Below are positions 11,284-23,859 of a stretch of DNA of 64,000 nucleotides, in pieces. The notes beneath the pieces were generated by a model. The model had not been told where the DNA came from. It made no database searches and saw nothing but the letters and a program-made list of their open reading frames with translations. Source of the DNA: Pinus tabuliformis. Taxonomy: Eukaryota; Streptophyta; Pinopsida; Pinales; Pinaceae. Both the position numbers and the translations under genes were made by a program. Every line of letters starts with the position of its first letter. Positions within the stretch are counted from its first letter, which is position 1. The stretch lies in contig CM062818.1 in the NCBI GenBank assembly GCA_031772625.1, forward strand, positions 1,681,438,167-1,681,502,166, read 5' to 3'.

Positions 11284-12159
11284 TGTTGTCACTGTGACAA
11301 ACACCCTCCAAAATTTTACCTACACTTGAATTTTGGACCCTATTGTGGATCTTGTGATCAGTCGTTCTGTGGTCACTTCTTGATCGATGGAAGTCACTTG
11401 CTCACACATGCTCAGTTCGCAACAATTTCATGAGCACATTATTTTACAAAGGCTTAAACAAGCATAACAGAGTCCATCAAGGAAGTACATGTGCAATGTT
11501 CAACCCATGTCAACAGTTAGTGCACACTGTACTTGATAGTCCGTCACTTTTGGCTACGTTTGTACTTCTATTTTGGTGAGTTTTTTAAGCTGTCGCTTTT
11601 GTGCACCTTTGCTTTCACGAGTGTCGTTTTCATGCTTTCGACTGTCATTTTTTGCTTGATTTCACTTTAATTAGTGTTGTTTTCATGTTATCTTCACTCT
11701 GGCATGTGGCTCTTTCACTATTGTTTGTGTATCGCAAATTTCGTTCGCACTTTTCTCTTCATATAGTAAATGTCGTCTTTTAGCATGTCGAGTGTCGCAC
11801 AATGCATGAAAGATAATTTTGGTGGTTTCAATGGGTAACCTTAATGTAAATGAGTTGGTCTTACCATCTGAACATGTATCGAGCTCATTTCCAAAATTTC
11901 AAGCATTGTCACACAAGTGTCGTCACGGTCGTCGCTAAGTGTATCTTTGGTGTCACACTTGGTGTAGGTCAGTAAATTTGTTGCATTAAGGAAAGGAGGT
12001 TGTTCATGTGTTCTAAATGTTCCATGTTGTGTCATCAAGTGATCTAAGTGTGTGTTCATGTTTAGAGTCATGCTCTTGCCTATCTTCCTCTCACTGATTC
12101 GACACTTAGTCAAATTGGGAAAACTCTCCAATTGAACCACTCAATCTCCTTTAGCTAGT
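11284..12159 (+). repeat. LTR B of G1, left part
   Basis: It begins TGTTGTCACTGTGAC and aligns to LTR A from its start to A's position near 4220. It ends at CTAGT (12155-12159) where G2 begins. Sequence matching the next part of LTR A resumes at 29766. The frames at 11601-11783 and 11841-12140 are not genes. Confidence 0.8.
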
Positions 12160-13698
12160 TGTTGTCATTGCTACAAAGCCCTCTAAAATTTTGGCCTACA
12201 CCCAAATTATGGAGCCTACTTTAACCTTGCATACTGTCTTTGCAAGCATTAAGACTTAATACATGTGTTTTGTCTAAGTGTTTTGGTCCCATTTGCAAGA
12301 AAATCAAAGTGTCATATTTTCGCATGTCAAGTGTCACATATCACATGAAGGCTAGTTTTGATGGTTTCAAGGGGTAATATTTGCGTAAATGAGTTTGTCT
12401 TACCATGTAAACATGTGTAGCACTCATTTCCAAAATTTTAAGCATTATCGCACAAGTGTCATCACGGTCCTCGCAAAGTGTATCTTCGGTGTCACACTTG
12501 GCATAAGTCGTCGCAAAGTTGTCGCACTGAGCGAAGTATGCCGCTCATGTGTTATGTATGATGTATGTTGTGTCATAAAGTGTTCTAAGTGTGTGATCAT
12601 AGTCAAGTCTTCTTACTGTTCACATTAGCTTCATAGGTTCCACACTTACTCAAATCTAGAAAACTTCCCAATGGGGCAACCTAGCCTCATCCAACCTTCC
12701 CGAACTGTGCATTGTGCAGTCTCAACCCTTAAGCAAAAAACCTGTCTCTTGGCACTGCGCAATGTGAAGTTCTTGCCTCCCGGAACTAGGTACTGTGAAG
12801 TATTAGTGCTCAATATCGACTCCACTGCTCCAAAACTGCACAATCCTTCCCTCCAGCCAGGCCTGTATTGCACATTCCGCAGTCTCAGTCCTCAAGCCCA
12901 CCCCTTGAGCTCCTGAGTTATGAAATTGCACAATCATTTGCCCCCCCCATCCTTCTGGAACTACATAGTGGGAAACTTCAGTCACTAAGCCCTCAACCTG
13001 GCTCCTTGAGCTCTCCAACTGTGAAATATTCAATCCTAGTCTAGCTTGGACTGCACATTGTGTAGTCTCAAGGCTCAAATATAACCCTTCACTGCCTGAG
13101 TTGCGGAGCTACGCAGTCACTAAGCGTCTCCCTCAGCTTGCCACCCAACTCCAGCTCAGCCAATGGATCAACATGCAACGTCTTAGATTAGGGGTTTATC
13201 GGATTGATGTCATCTTGTCATGAGTTAATTGCAGATACAAGGACTTTATCATGCTATGACAGGATGATGAAGAAGGAGATGGAGAAGAAGAACATGCTAG
13301 AAGACACCTTTGTAGCTGAAGATGCAAGTTTTTCAATCAAGAGAAAGTAAAGGGGCATCAATTTGCGACCACAGCTCAAGACCTGATAACACTGAAGAGT
13401 TCTAATCTCTAAATCCCTATGAAGGTGGAAAAGAGATCATTCTTAATAAAAATAGCAAGAAGAAACAAGAATGGCTTGAAATTTCCATGTCATAATGCAG
13501 TCCATGTCATCAGTGCCATGTCATGAGTCATCATATGCCAAATCATTTTGTAGATTATGTAAATTCTTATTCAAAAATTAATTGTAAAGTGGAAGTCCAA
13601 AGGACATGTACAAAATATGAAGAGTCACTTAAAGTCAAAAAATAGTAGGGAAGTCAGACAGTTATAAGGGTAGTCAAAGAGTCACAAGGGAGGTGAAG

Positions 13699-15316
13699 TG
13701 ATCATATGTTAAAATTGAAGTAGAATTGATTATGCCAATAGTGAAATGGATGTTAACTTAAAGTGCTGAAAACTGTGAGAACTGCTTGAGAAGAAAGTCT
13801 TTACGACATATGATAATATAAGAAAGATGCAAAATAGAAGTGAAAACAACAAATACACAACGATACCAGAAAAGAAAATTGATTACAGAGTTCGTCCCTG
13901 ATGGACTATGTCTTCGGGTTCGCTTTCAAGATGGGCGACCGCTTTATTAGGATTGATACTGAAGATGTTGATTACACATAAAATTGACTAAACTGAATGT
14001 GCTCTTCGGCACTTCTGGTCACTTTCATAAGAAAGTTGTCTGAACCAGCTTTCCAACGCCTATCACGGTTCCCAATTTTGACTCCCGATGCTCCTGTTAC
14101 ACTGAAAACAAAAACAGACTATAACCTCCAGAATTGTATACAAAAATTCAAAACCACTCTCCTCTCCTCTTCATGAACAAAATTGCCTTTATAACCTCTT
14201 AGATGCATTCAAACTTCCTCATCCGAGTTTAGGAATGAACTGCTTCTAATTTGGGCTTGCCATTATGTCATAGGGAACACCTAGTTGGTTTGTTACAAGG
14301 TCTTGTTATTAGTTTTAATGCCAAAACAATAAAAAAAACCCAAAAATAGACCTTATAATAACAAATCACCGCTGGCGGTTTAACTAATGATGCGCAGGGC
14401 TTGACCATGCCCATGTGATCAGGGCGATCTAACCATAAACTGCCACGGTGACATTTAGACCCAGCAGTTTCAGCTACCGACGCGGTTGTAAATCCCCGCA
14501 TGTGACAGCTGCTCTGCGGTTAGCCTAACCGCCTCCCCTCTTCACGGTCCCTACGAGGTTTATCCATTGGCAGATGTGTTCACACGGGCCTTGTCATGCT
14601 GCGGTTAGAGACTCCGCTTGGTCTAGCTGGATAGTTTATAAACCCCGACGGCTTACCTCTGGCCATTCACATGGCATAGTCTCCGTCGTGGTCTCCATAC
14701 CCGCACAGTTTAGGACTAATATTAAAGTTTTGTAATGTTTTGTATTACAATAGTCCGAGAGCGTTTTTTAACATAGGTTATATGTTTTTTTTGAATTGCT
14801 TTTACATAGTTTGTAACATGGTCCGATAGGGTATACACTTGGGATTAATGCCTTTTAATACATGGCTTAGGAATAAGGTTACGGTTTAGATGTAGATGAG
14901 GGACTTAGGCTTAATGCATGGATTTGGGATTTTAGATTTAGATTATGGTTTTAGATCTTAGGTTAGGGTTTTAATCTTAACATCATTTTTGTTCTAAAGA
15001 CAACCCTTTTTTACATCAATTGTCACAAAGTGACATTCAAACCCACATGATGACAAACCCTTGTTGACTGACGACAACCATATGTCGACAACCATATCCG
15101 AGCGGAACTGACGACAACCATATCCTGGCGGAATTGATGACAACCACATGTTGATGACCAAGTACAAAACCATATCCTTTGAACACCATGAAAACCATAT
15201 ACATTACTGGACAACCTGAACCATAAACATCACTGTCAAAGCTGACGACACCGGACCTGAATGCTGACGACGAAACTGAACCTATGAAACTGATTTGACA
15301 AGATCCTCCTGGAAAA
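13699..15316 (-). repeat. 3' LTR of element I
   Basis: This is the left copy in window coordinates. It includes a run of TGACGACAACCATATG-like repeats near 15060-15160 and TTAGGTTAGGGTT words near 14960. The inner end is set by comparison with the right copy and is good to a few bases. It is 47 bp longer than the right copy, mainly from an extra repeat unit. Confidence 0.8.
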
Positions 15317-15735
15317 ATCCTCCCCACTTAAAAGATTTTGGACCACAAAAGTTTTGACTAGACATATAGTAAATGAGGGTAGAGCTCCCTCACTCTCCAC
15401 CTTGCCGTAATGATGTACCGATACATTCGATCAACCACCTGAAAGTGATGACCCTGATGATGCTGACCATGGCACATTTTGAATCAGTGACCTGTTCCAT
15501 CCATCTGCAATATGTACAACTTGAAAAGATGGTTAAACAACCTATTAATAACATGGCAATTGTTTTCTTTCCCTGAAGTACCATGAATTAGTGATTCATA
15601 CACATCTTTGAAAACAATCTCTACAGGATATTGTTCAATACTATTGACATGTATTAACAATCTATATTGTGGAATAACAGAGACAATCAAAGATATTTTT
15701 GACTTTATTCCAGCTGCTTGACTTGATATACTTTC
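15317..15735 (-). other. Element I 3' internal region, not recognised
   Basis: The first bases form the polypurine tract on the minus strand. The rest has two short minus frames without motifs I can name. In element H the equivalent place encodes the integrase tail and chromodomain, which I cannot find here. Confidence 0.4.
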
Positions 15736-16107
15736 CTAATTCCTAATTACTAAGTGAACTTGCTGCAATAAACCCTTCAAACTGTAATATGAAAATTGCT
15801 GCAATTTAGTTTGATTTTGAAAGTATTGAAGTGGTTGTTGATTTCTTTGAGTCATTGTTTCTTTATTCATTAAATGATGTTTCCATTGATTAGCACTTTC
15901 CCCTAATGCATAAATTTCCTTTAGATGTTTTGGATACTTTGATAATGCTTTAGAAAAGGCTTTGATATGAAAACAAATGGGCTTCCTCTCCACTTGAAAA
16001 GAGGCTTCCAAACTGTTCGAAACATGAAAAGGTAACATATTACAAGAGAAATTTAACACTGGATTTCCCAAATACTGACCTGCATCTTTGTAACTGTTAA
16101 CTTCCAA
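15736..16107 (-). pseudogene. RNase H remnant of element I
   Basis: The 123-residue frame ends in NQQPLQYFQNQTKLQQFSYY and HLVIRN, matching the DQQPLQYL...TKLQQSRHYRW...FHLVIRY segment of element H's RNase H. Upstream words (KPICFHIKAFSKALSKYPKHLKEIYAL) match the KPICYHSETF...YPTYDKELYAL region of H. The catalytic acidic start of the domain is missing and no RT precedes it, so it is inactive. Confidence 0.75.
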
Positions 16108-16284
16108 ACTGGACTAAATTGATTCATTCTGACATTAGGAAGAGGAGCTTTAGGCATCAACTGTAATTCATGTTGTATTCCCTGCATGAGTAAGATGTTT
16201 GGTTTCTTTAAATAGAACTGGAAAAGTCTCTACTTCTTTGATCAAACTATCTTTAAGCTGAGACTCATAACTTGAACAAACATC

Positions 16285-16716
16285 CTATCGATTCTTATGT
16301 TGTTCCTTTACACACATGATTACAAATCTATTATTTGAACTTATTAATCGGTTCATCTGATTAACAACAATATTCAAGTGATTTTTACTTTGATGTGCCC
16401 TGACAATAAATTCAATCCCATCTTTCTTAAGGTGATATTTATGCTCTCTTCTATAAAATATTGCATCATGATCATAAAGATAAGGACTTCTTAAGACAAC
16501 TCCATATATGTCTACTAGAACCACATCTAATTCCAATTCATCAATGTAATTAGTTGTAATGGAAAATCTTAATCGACATTGTTTTGTGACTTTTATCTGA
16601 GTTGATTTATTTGGCCATCCTAATGGGTAAGGTCTTGGATGATTCCGTGTCTCTAAACCCAAGTTCTTAACTAAATATTCAGATATTAAATTTGCCTGTG
16701 ATCCACTGTCAAACAT
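16285..16716 (-). pseudogene. Retropepsin-like aspartic protease of element I
   Basis: The frame starts at the active-site triad in FDSGSQANLISEYLVKNLGL, then continues through YPLGW and a second half with DVVLVDIYGVVLRSPYLYDHDAIF, the usual layout of plant gypsy retropepsins. The protease would process the Gag-Pol polyprotein. It follows gag on the same strand (gag 16791-18030) but its own upstream residues are in another frame. No RT follows it: sequence runs toward the RNase H scrap after about 180 bases. Confidence 0.8.
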
Positions 16717-16790
16717 TGTATCTATCTTTGTGTGCTCAGAGGTTCTCCTTATGTTAAATAATTCAACTCTTTTATCCTCATTTGAAGGAT

Positions 16791-18030
16791 TTATGTTTGA
16801 TGAATATGCAATAGTATTCGAACTTGAACCAATGTCAGAAGTTTACCTATCGAAACTATGGCAGTTATCCTCCTTTCATCACCTGAATCAAAACCTAGAT
16901 CTTGCTGGACCGCTGCAATTTCCTTCTTTTCATCCTTCTCCTTGAGGAACTTTTTGGGCTTAAGTTCTGGATGAAGTTTCCAACACTTAGATTCATCATG
17001 AACGATTCTCTGGCAATGAGAACAAGTAGGTATTTCCTTCTGAGTTGTTGCTGATTTCTTTCTCTTCGAATTGCTCTTCCCTTTACTGTCATTGGAATCT
17101 TTGATTTCCAACTCTTTGGATGATTGCGGTGAAAACTTGAATTGTCTGCCACCTGATTCAATATGCATGGCTTGAACACACACTTCATCAAAATAATCAG
17201 GATTAAACATCAATAATGTATGCTGCAAATATGAATGTAAAAAACCGATGTATTTTACCAAAGTTTCACATGTATCCAATGAAATACCAAGCGCTAATGC
17301 TTTCTTTCTAAATTCCTGAGTAAACTCTTGAACACTCTGCCCTTTACCTTGCCTCAAGTTCCGCCAATCAATAACAACTTGTTGCATGTATCCTAAAGGA
17401 TAGAATTGTTTACTAAGAGCTTTTAAAAACTTAGACCATGAAGAGATGACTTTACCTTTTCGCTTTACATCTATTTGAGTTTTACTTTCCCACCAGATTA
17501 AAGCTGTTCCCCCCATTCTAAGTGTAGCTAACTGAATTTTCATTTTATCGTGAGAAATGTTTTGAATACGACAATACACTTGTAACTGCTAATCCAGTTA
17601 TCTAGCTTTTCAGGATTCATTTCGCCATCATAAATAGGCAATTCAAATTTTACATCAAGTTTTAAAAGAGACTCTTAGGTTTCTTTTCTGTTTTAAATTC
17701 TGCACTAGAAGAAGAAGAAGAAGAGGATGATGATGGAGACGATGGAGGTGAAGGTGGTTTATCAGCCTTTCCTTTAACTTTGTCTTGCTTTGATGTCTTT
17801 GAAGAAGAAGCTGCATCTCTCGCCTTATTATCTTCGTAAAGTTCTCCCAACATCTATTGCATATTCAAGAATGCTTGCTGAAACTGTTCATCGCTCATCT
17901 TAGTTTCTGGCGTTTCACCTGCATCAGATCATGTCATGGTTGACTTATGAACAACTCTTCGCTTTCCAACCTCTGGATCAATCTCCTCGAGGATTCCTTC
18001 TCTACGTTGCGAATTTGACCTAGTTAACAT
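16791..18030 (-). pseudogene. gag of element I
   Basis: The start is the ATG at 18030 giving MLTRSNSQRREG, the same opening (MLTRS) as element H gag. Stops interrupt the first 450 bases, which include a poly-serine stretch (near 17700-17730). The open part, 16791-17579, holds a retrotransposon gag domain (GGTALIWWES, QFYPLGYMQQ, QGKGQSVQEFTQEFRKKAL) and a zinc knuckle CSHCQRIVHDESKCW of C-X2-C-X4-H-X4-C form. Gag assembles the particle and binds RNA. The N-terminal stops show it is decayed. Confidence 0.82.
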
Positions 18031-18058
18031 TCACTGACAAATTTTATAAACGCAAACT

Positions 18059-18070
18059 GCTTTGATACCA
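18059..18070 (-). other. Primer binding site of element I
   Basis: The complement reads TGGTATCAAAGC, a Met-type PBS with one change. It is 17 bases from the LTR edge at 18088, unusually far, suggesting that the LTR terminus (TGATCTGAAA before TGATCATATG) has shifted in this lineage. Confidence 0.6.
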
Positions 18071-18087
18071 AATTATATGATCTGAAA

Positions 18088-19658
18088 TGATCATATGTTA
18101 AAACTGAAGTATAATTGATTATGCCAACAATGAAATGAATGTTAACTTAAAGTGATGAAAACCGCGAGAACTGCTTAAGAAGAAAGACTTTATGACAGAT
18201 GATAACATAAGCAAGATGCAAAATAGAAGTGAAAACAACAAATACACAGCGATACCAAACAACAAAATTGATTACGGAGTTTGTCCTTGATGGACTACGT
18301 CTCTAGGTCTGCTTTTAACATGGGCGACCGCTTTATTAGGATTGATACCGAAGAGGTTGATTACACAAAAAATTGACCAAAATAAATGTGCTCGCAGGAA
18401 CTTATGGTCATTGTCATAAGAAATTTCTCTAAACTAGCTTTTGAATGCCTGTCACGGTTCCCAATTCTAACTTCCGATGCTCTTGTTACACTGAAAACAA
18501 AAACAGACTATAATCTCCAAAATCTATATACAAAACTTTAAAACCACTCTCCTCTCCTCTTCATGAACAAAACTGCCTTTATAATCTCCTAGATGCATTT
18601 GAACTTCCTCATACAAGTTTAGGAATGAACTGCTTCTAATTTGGGTTTGCCATTATGTCATAGGGAACACCTAGTTGGTTTGTTACAAGGTCTTGTTATT
18701 AGTTTTAATGCTAAAACAATAAAAAACCCAAAATTAGACCTTATAATAACAAATCACCTCTAGCAGTTTAACTAATGGTGTGCAGGCCTTGACCATGCCC
18801 ATGTGATCAGGGTGGTCTAACCATAAATTGCCACGGTGACACTTAGACTCGGCAGTTCCGGCTACTGATGCAGTTGTCTATCCTCACATGCGACAGTTGC
18901 TCTGTGGTTAGCCTAACCGCCTCCCCTCTTCACGGTCCCGACAAGGTTTATCCATTGGTGGATGTGTTCACATGCGCCTTGTCATGCTATGGTTAGAGAC
19001 TCCACCTGGTCTAGCTGGATAGTTTATAAACCCCGACGGCTTACCTTTGGCCATTCACATGGCATAGTCTCCGCTGTAGTCTCCATACCCGCGCAATTTA
19101 GGACTGATATCAAAGTTTTGTAATGTTTTGTATTATAATCGTCCAAGAGGGTTTTTTAACATAGGTTATATGTTTTATTTATTTATTTTTACATAGTTTG
19201 TAACATGGTCCGATAGGGTATACACTTGGGATTAATGCCTTTTAATACATGGCTTAGGAATAAGGTTACGGTTTAGATGTATTAGGATGAGGGACTTAGG
19301 TTTAATGCATGGATTTGGGTTTTTAGATGTAGATTAGGGTTTTAGGTCTTAGGTTAGGGTTTTAATCTTAACATCATTTTGTTCTAAAGACAAACCTTTT
19401 TTACATCAATTGTCACTAAGTGACATTCAAACCCACATGACGACAAACCCTTGTCGATTGACGACAAGCATATGTTGACAACCATATCCTGGTGGAACTG
19501 ACGACAACCACATGTCGACGACCATTTATAAAACCATATCCTTTGAACACCATGAAAACCATATACATTACCGGACAACCTGAACCATAAACATCACTAT
19601 CGAAGCTGACGACGAAACTGAACCTATGGAACTGATCTGACAAGATCTTCCTAGATCA
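18088..19658 (-). repeat. 5' LTR of element I
   Basis: This 1571-bp copy matches the left copy base for base over long runs. It ends GATCA directly before the TGAAG target duplication. Confidence 0.85.
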
Positions 19659-20380
19659 TGAAGCATCACCCCATTGGTTATATATACATACTCATTGTAC
19701 AAGCAAAGGAATTTTCACCTTGGCTCCCCCCATAAGACATTAGAGAGACAAGCTAGTTGTTTTGGGGAGAAAGTAGTGGCTCCAACACTCCACTATTGGA
19801 ACTAGTGGTGTTCGTTGTATACACGTGTCTTGAGACTTTTACTTAATGTATGAACACTGATGGAAAACATGTTCTTCATGCATGGATTATGAATATTTGT
19901 AAGATTGTTCTGCGAATGTTTATGATTCATGTTGTTTTCACCTGTACTTAAGTAGTTGAATTATTTTGGTTATTTTAGTGCTTATCATATTGAGAATGTG
20001 TTGTAGTGGTTGCAATGACCATTGCATATTTGTGGAATATTCTGCTGGATGTTAGACGAAACTTTCTTGTTTGTGTGTGTCTCTACTAGGATGGTACTAC
20101 TACCTCTCTCTTCAAGCCCTCACAGTTTCTCTTCCCCTTCGCAGTAGAAGAACATTGACACACCTACAACTGAACACTCACTAGACACACACTTGCTTTT
20201 CGAAGGAACATATGTGTTCCTCTCTTGATGATAGTTAGAGCCAAGGAAAACCTTTAAGAAAACAATAATTGGTCCATATTCTGGATGGGGATCCTATCGC
20301 AAATAGTGTGAGGTCTAATTGGGACCCCATATCGGGGATACCCCTTTGAATGTTGGCAGGTCCATCACTGTCAACATTTC

Positions 20381-20396
20381 TGGCGCTAGAAGGAGG
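20381..20396 (+). other. Primer binding site of G2
   Basis: TGGCGCTAGAAGGAGG lies four bases after the LTR C end GTCAACA. It starts with TGG as expected for the complement of a tRNA CCA end. It is not the Met type used by most other elements here, and I do not assign the tRNA. Confidence 0.65.
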
Positions 20397-20409
20397 ACAA
20401 CCTATTTTT

Positions 20410-21933
20410 ATGGTTGATAACTCCACCGACCTTCATCATAATTCTTTAGGTCAAGGCAACAATATTCCCAACACCTTCCCTACTCATATTCCTGAAGTTC
20501 ACGGATCTTCTCAACCCGATCTTGGAAAAACTTGTGAAATATCTTATGAGCATATCCATGCCATCCATCCTATAACCTGTTGCTTTGAAAAGGCTATTGG
20601 ATTGATCCTTGGAGTACACAATCTTCCTTATTTTCTAAAGAAGAATGCAACCATTCCTACTGGGATAGTGGTATCCATAGTCGAAGATTTGGTTCTCACC
20701 ACCCTTAAAGAGTTATCAGAGACTACAGAAAATGCAGAGAAACCAAAGCAACCTCCATCTTTTAACGATAGTGACGGAGATGACGTTCTACTCTCAGGCG
20801 ACACTTTCCATGGGTTAGGCGATGATGAAGAGGAGGAGGAAGATCCCTTAGAATTTGTCAAAGAGGAAGAGCACAAAGACAAAGACACGACAGACCAAGA
20901 TCTGGATTGGATGTCTCAGGGACCACTTTCTCTACCAGGTGTTTTAGACAACATGCTGAGGCACTTGGAAAAGTTTCTAACGAAGTACGACCCTGACAAA
21001 GAAGTCAAAGCAAAAAACCATCTGGACAAATTTTACCTAGACCTGTAGATTCTTGAGGTACATTACGATTACGTTGCATGTATACTTTTTCCTTGTACCT
21101 TATACGGTAGAGCAATTGTATGGTACCCCAATCTTCCTCCAAACTCAATCCAGAATGGGAAGGGGTTTAAAAAGGCATTCCTTGAAAAGTTTGTCGATGA
21201 CAAAACCCTATGCATGTTATTAAAGGAGTTGGGAAATCTGAAGATGGAGCAGAAAGAAAAAGTTAAAGATTTTAATTAGAGGTTCAATTGCATATTGAAC
21301 AAATTTCCTGCGAATATGAAACCTCATGACTCCATCACAATTGATTACTACACTTCTGCCTTACCGACAAGCATCACACCATTCGTTAAGAGAACTGTAA
21401 AAGAAACTTTGGCTGAGAATTACGAAGAAGCCATTGTGGTTGAAAAGGACTTGCACGTAATTGGAGTCATTGTCAACGATGAACCATCAAAAGACTCCAA
21501 GGACACGAGTAAAAGGTCTCAAGCCTCTTCAAGTAAGGCCAAGGATAAAGAAGCCATCGATCTTGAAATCTTGACCTGAGCCATCAAGTATTTGTCCAAT
21601 GAGTTGGTAGAGTTAAAATAGAGGTCAAGTGAGACCACCGTCAACAACAAGCCCCCAAAATTCAACTTCATGAGAAGGGCTTCCAATTCTAGCAACAACA
21701 ACAACCAGCCAACCAAGTCTGCACAAAGTTCGAATGTCATGTTGAATGTCGAAAGCATGGGCATGGACCGATATTGTTATTTTCATTAAGAATATCATTT
21801 AGAAAAGACACTCCCACAATGGAATCACAACATGAATGCTCTGATTGCGCATATCATTGACACAACAATTTCAGATGAGCAGACTGAGCCAACGGACAAA
21901 AAGGAAGAAACTGCTGCGGCTAAGAAAATGTGA
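20410..21933 (+). pseudogene. gag of G2
   Basis: The likely start is the ATG at 20410, 14 bases after the PBS. The first 213 residues include an acidic run (DDEEEEEDPLEF near residue 140-150) and are open to a stop at 21048. Gag continues in frame or nearby with the capsid-type motif GRAIVWYPNLPP (about 21110) and FKKAFLEKFVDD (about 21170), then EKVKDFN...RFN. The frame at 21295-21579 continues this with TAG replacing codons. A Ser/Asn-rich tail ends near 21933. A degenerate Cys/His cluster (RYCYFH) near 21770 may be what is left of a zinc-binding site. Several in-frame stops make it a pseudogene. Confidence 0.75.
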
Positions 21934-22429
21934 GTGTTGGGAACACAACGAATGCTTTTAGTTATTTATTCGTAGCTAAAAATAAAACTGTCAAAGAACC
22001 ACCATTGAGTGAGGACTCGACTCAAAAGTAGAATAGTCAATATAGGTTGAGAAGCTAAGGGTAGGTTTCCGAACAAGATTTGATGAGGCAAAAATTGAAA
22101 GAATATTTGTCAAGAAATATCACGCCGTCTGTCAAATCATCTCAAACCACTCAGAATAAGTTTTAAATATACTATAGCAAAAAATACTTCTGCCAACTGT
22201 AAAAGCCAGTCCACCATTTTAGCAGTATCAGATAAAGTCACTACTCCAGACACTTCGGCGATGCCTGCCGCGCTTGATTATAATATAGTTAAAGACATGA
22301 AGAAAGCTCGTTCTAATGTTTTAATATTCGAGCTTACAAGGATCACAAGCTAGCAGGAAATGCTTGTCCAAGCTCTTGATTAGTATTCCTATGGTGATAA
22401 TGATTTTTCACAGAAGGGATCTGGTAAGC

Positions 22430-22860
22430 TAACATTAGAAGCAAACACACTATGCCCTCTGTTTTTCTTGACATTTGAAATTTTTAATTACAACGTACAC
22501 AATTGCTTAGTTGATTCTGGTGCATCTGTAAGCATAATGCCATTGTTCGTAGCTAAGAAAATCAATGATAACTGGGATAAGGTAGATGCACATATTATTT
22601 AGATGGATAAGACTCTTGTTCGAGCTACTGGTGAACTCAGAAATGTGCTTGTTCGCCTATCATGTGATCAGGGAGTTCACCAGTACATAAACATAGTATT
22701 TGTGGACATCCCAGAAGCATACAATGTATTTCTGAGTATAGATTGGTCCAACAAATTATAGGAGCATTTTTCTACCGACTGGTCACATTTATGGCTTCCA
22801 TATAAGGGCTAGAATAACCAAATTCGGGTGGAATCAGAACCTTACATGAAGCACACTGTC
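22430..22860 (+). pseudogene. Retropepsin-like protease of G2
   Basis: The motif CLVDSGASVSIMPLFVAKKI near 22506-22560 contains the D-S-G aspartic protease triad. It is followed by the usual second half (FVDIPEAYNVFLSIDW near 22700-22745; the family norm is LGRDW). Two or more TAG codons stand where Trp or Gln would be expected. It lies about 500 bases after gag, as in a Gag-Pol element. Confidence 0.75.
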
Positions 22861-22899
22861 ACACCCTTCGAGGGGAAAACAAGCCAATTGCTTTTGTAG

Positions 22900-23480
22900 A
22901 TTTGATTTTCGGAAATTTCTTCTTGGAGACTGACCTTGGGTGCTATCTTTCTCAGCCGTCCCTAGTCCCACCAAACATACAGTTGGAACTCCTTCCTAGT
23001 CCAACTGGCGGAAATGACCTGTGTATAATAGATAGTAATAATACTAGTGTAGGGCATAGTTCTTGTATATATGATGTTTGGACCTTGTATTTTGATGGTT
23101 CTAAGACATAGGAGGGATTTGGAGTTGGTTGTGTTTTAATAGATTCGCAAGAGAGGAAACACCTGATCTCAAGTTGCTTGGAATTTGGGTGTGCTAATAA
23201 CACTGCGGAATATGAAGCACTCATCCTAGGCTTATAGAAGGCCATTGACTTCAAAGTTGGGGTTCTTAAAGTAGTAGGTGACTCTAAGATCATCGTACAA
23301 TAGGTACGAAATACTATACACTGTGTGTCACCTAATTTGAAAAATTTATCAACAAGAGGTATGGAGTTTGATTTCTCAATTCCAAGCTTTTAATATTGCA
23401 TTTGTACCTAGGATGCGTAACGCAACCGCAGATGCATTATGAAATGTTGTTGCTAGGTTTTCACCGCTTAGGGATGGTTT
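22900..23480 (+). pseudogene. RNase H-like domain upstream of RT in G2
   Basis: WTLYFDGSKT (about 23082-23111), NNTAEYEALILGL (about 23197-23235) and VVGDSKIIVQ (about 23272-23301) are the D, E and D motifs of an RNase H of the archaeal or plant-Tat type. The fourth acidic site falls near ADAL at about 23430. The domain sits between protease and RT. In the Tat group known to me a second RNase H follows the RT's own RNase H, so this order is unusual. TAG stops interrupt it. Confidence 0.72.
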
Positions 23481-23859
23481 TTCTATTGAAATTAGTTATA
23501 AACTAGATGTCACTGATATTATCACTAATTTACACGTTTTTAATGATGACCAACAAATACTGCATTTCATGGCGAACACTGATGTATTCAAAGATGCAAC
23601 CATTGATGAGTATGAGCACGATAAATCATTACAAGGTGCAACTCAGGAAAGAAAGAGGAACCCCATGCCAAAGGGTGTGGTATCACTAGAAAAGTTGTAT
23701 GACTTACAAAATCACTTTAGAGGACTGGTTAACGTCAAAAACCATAGTTCAACGTTGTCGCATGAGAAAATCAATTTTGGAACAACGAAACATCCAATGT
23801 TTGTTAATCTCGATGCTTGCTGCACACCATAAGATTGACAAGCCTTTATCTTCTTATTT

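Larger units (their letters stand above)
13699..19658 (-). mobile_element. Ty3/gypsy chromovirus-like element I, internally deleted
   Basis: This 5960-bp element is flanked by the perfect target duplication TGAAG (13694-13698 and 19659-19663). LTRs are 13699-15316 and 18088-19658, with ends TGATCATATG and CTAGATCA. It is on the minus strand: a PBS-like GCTTTGATACCA at 18059-18070 and a polypurine tract (complement of TCCTCCCCACTTA) next to the left LTR. It keeps gag and protease plus a scrap of RNase H; RT and integrase are missing. Its gag start MLTRS and CCHC region are close to those of element H (45411-52237). Confidence 0.9.
12160..20376 (+). repeat. LTR C, 5' LTR of G2 (interrupted)
   Basis: Parts 12160-13698 and 19664-20376 join to a 2252-bp LTR that starts TGTTGTCATTGC and ends GTCAACA. 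It contains the CTCAAG subrepeats (about 12700-13090) and a TATATATA box near 19678. Element I sits between copies of TGAAG. Confidence 0.85.

Noticed and set aside
12646..13078. Overlapping frames on both strands in the LTR C subrepeat region
   Set aside because: They arise from the GC-richer subrepeats of a noncoding LTR and are not conserved in LTR D.
14940..14980. TTAGGGTT-like telomere words (also near 19330-19370 and 40010-40030)
   Set aside because: Only single or imperfect copies occur, inside LTRs, with no tandem TTTAGGG array.
17690..17740. GAA/AGG-rich stretch as a simple microsatellite
   Set aside because: It encodes the poly-serine tract of element I gag on the minus strand.
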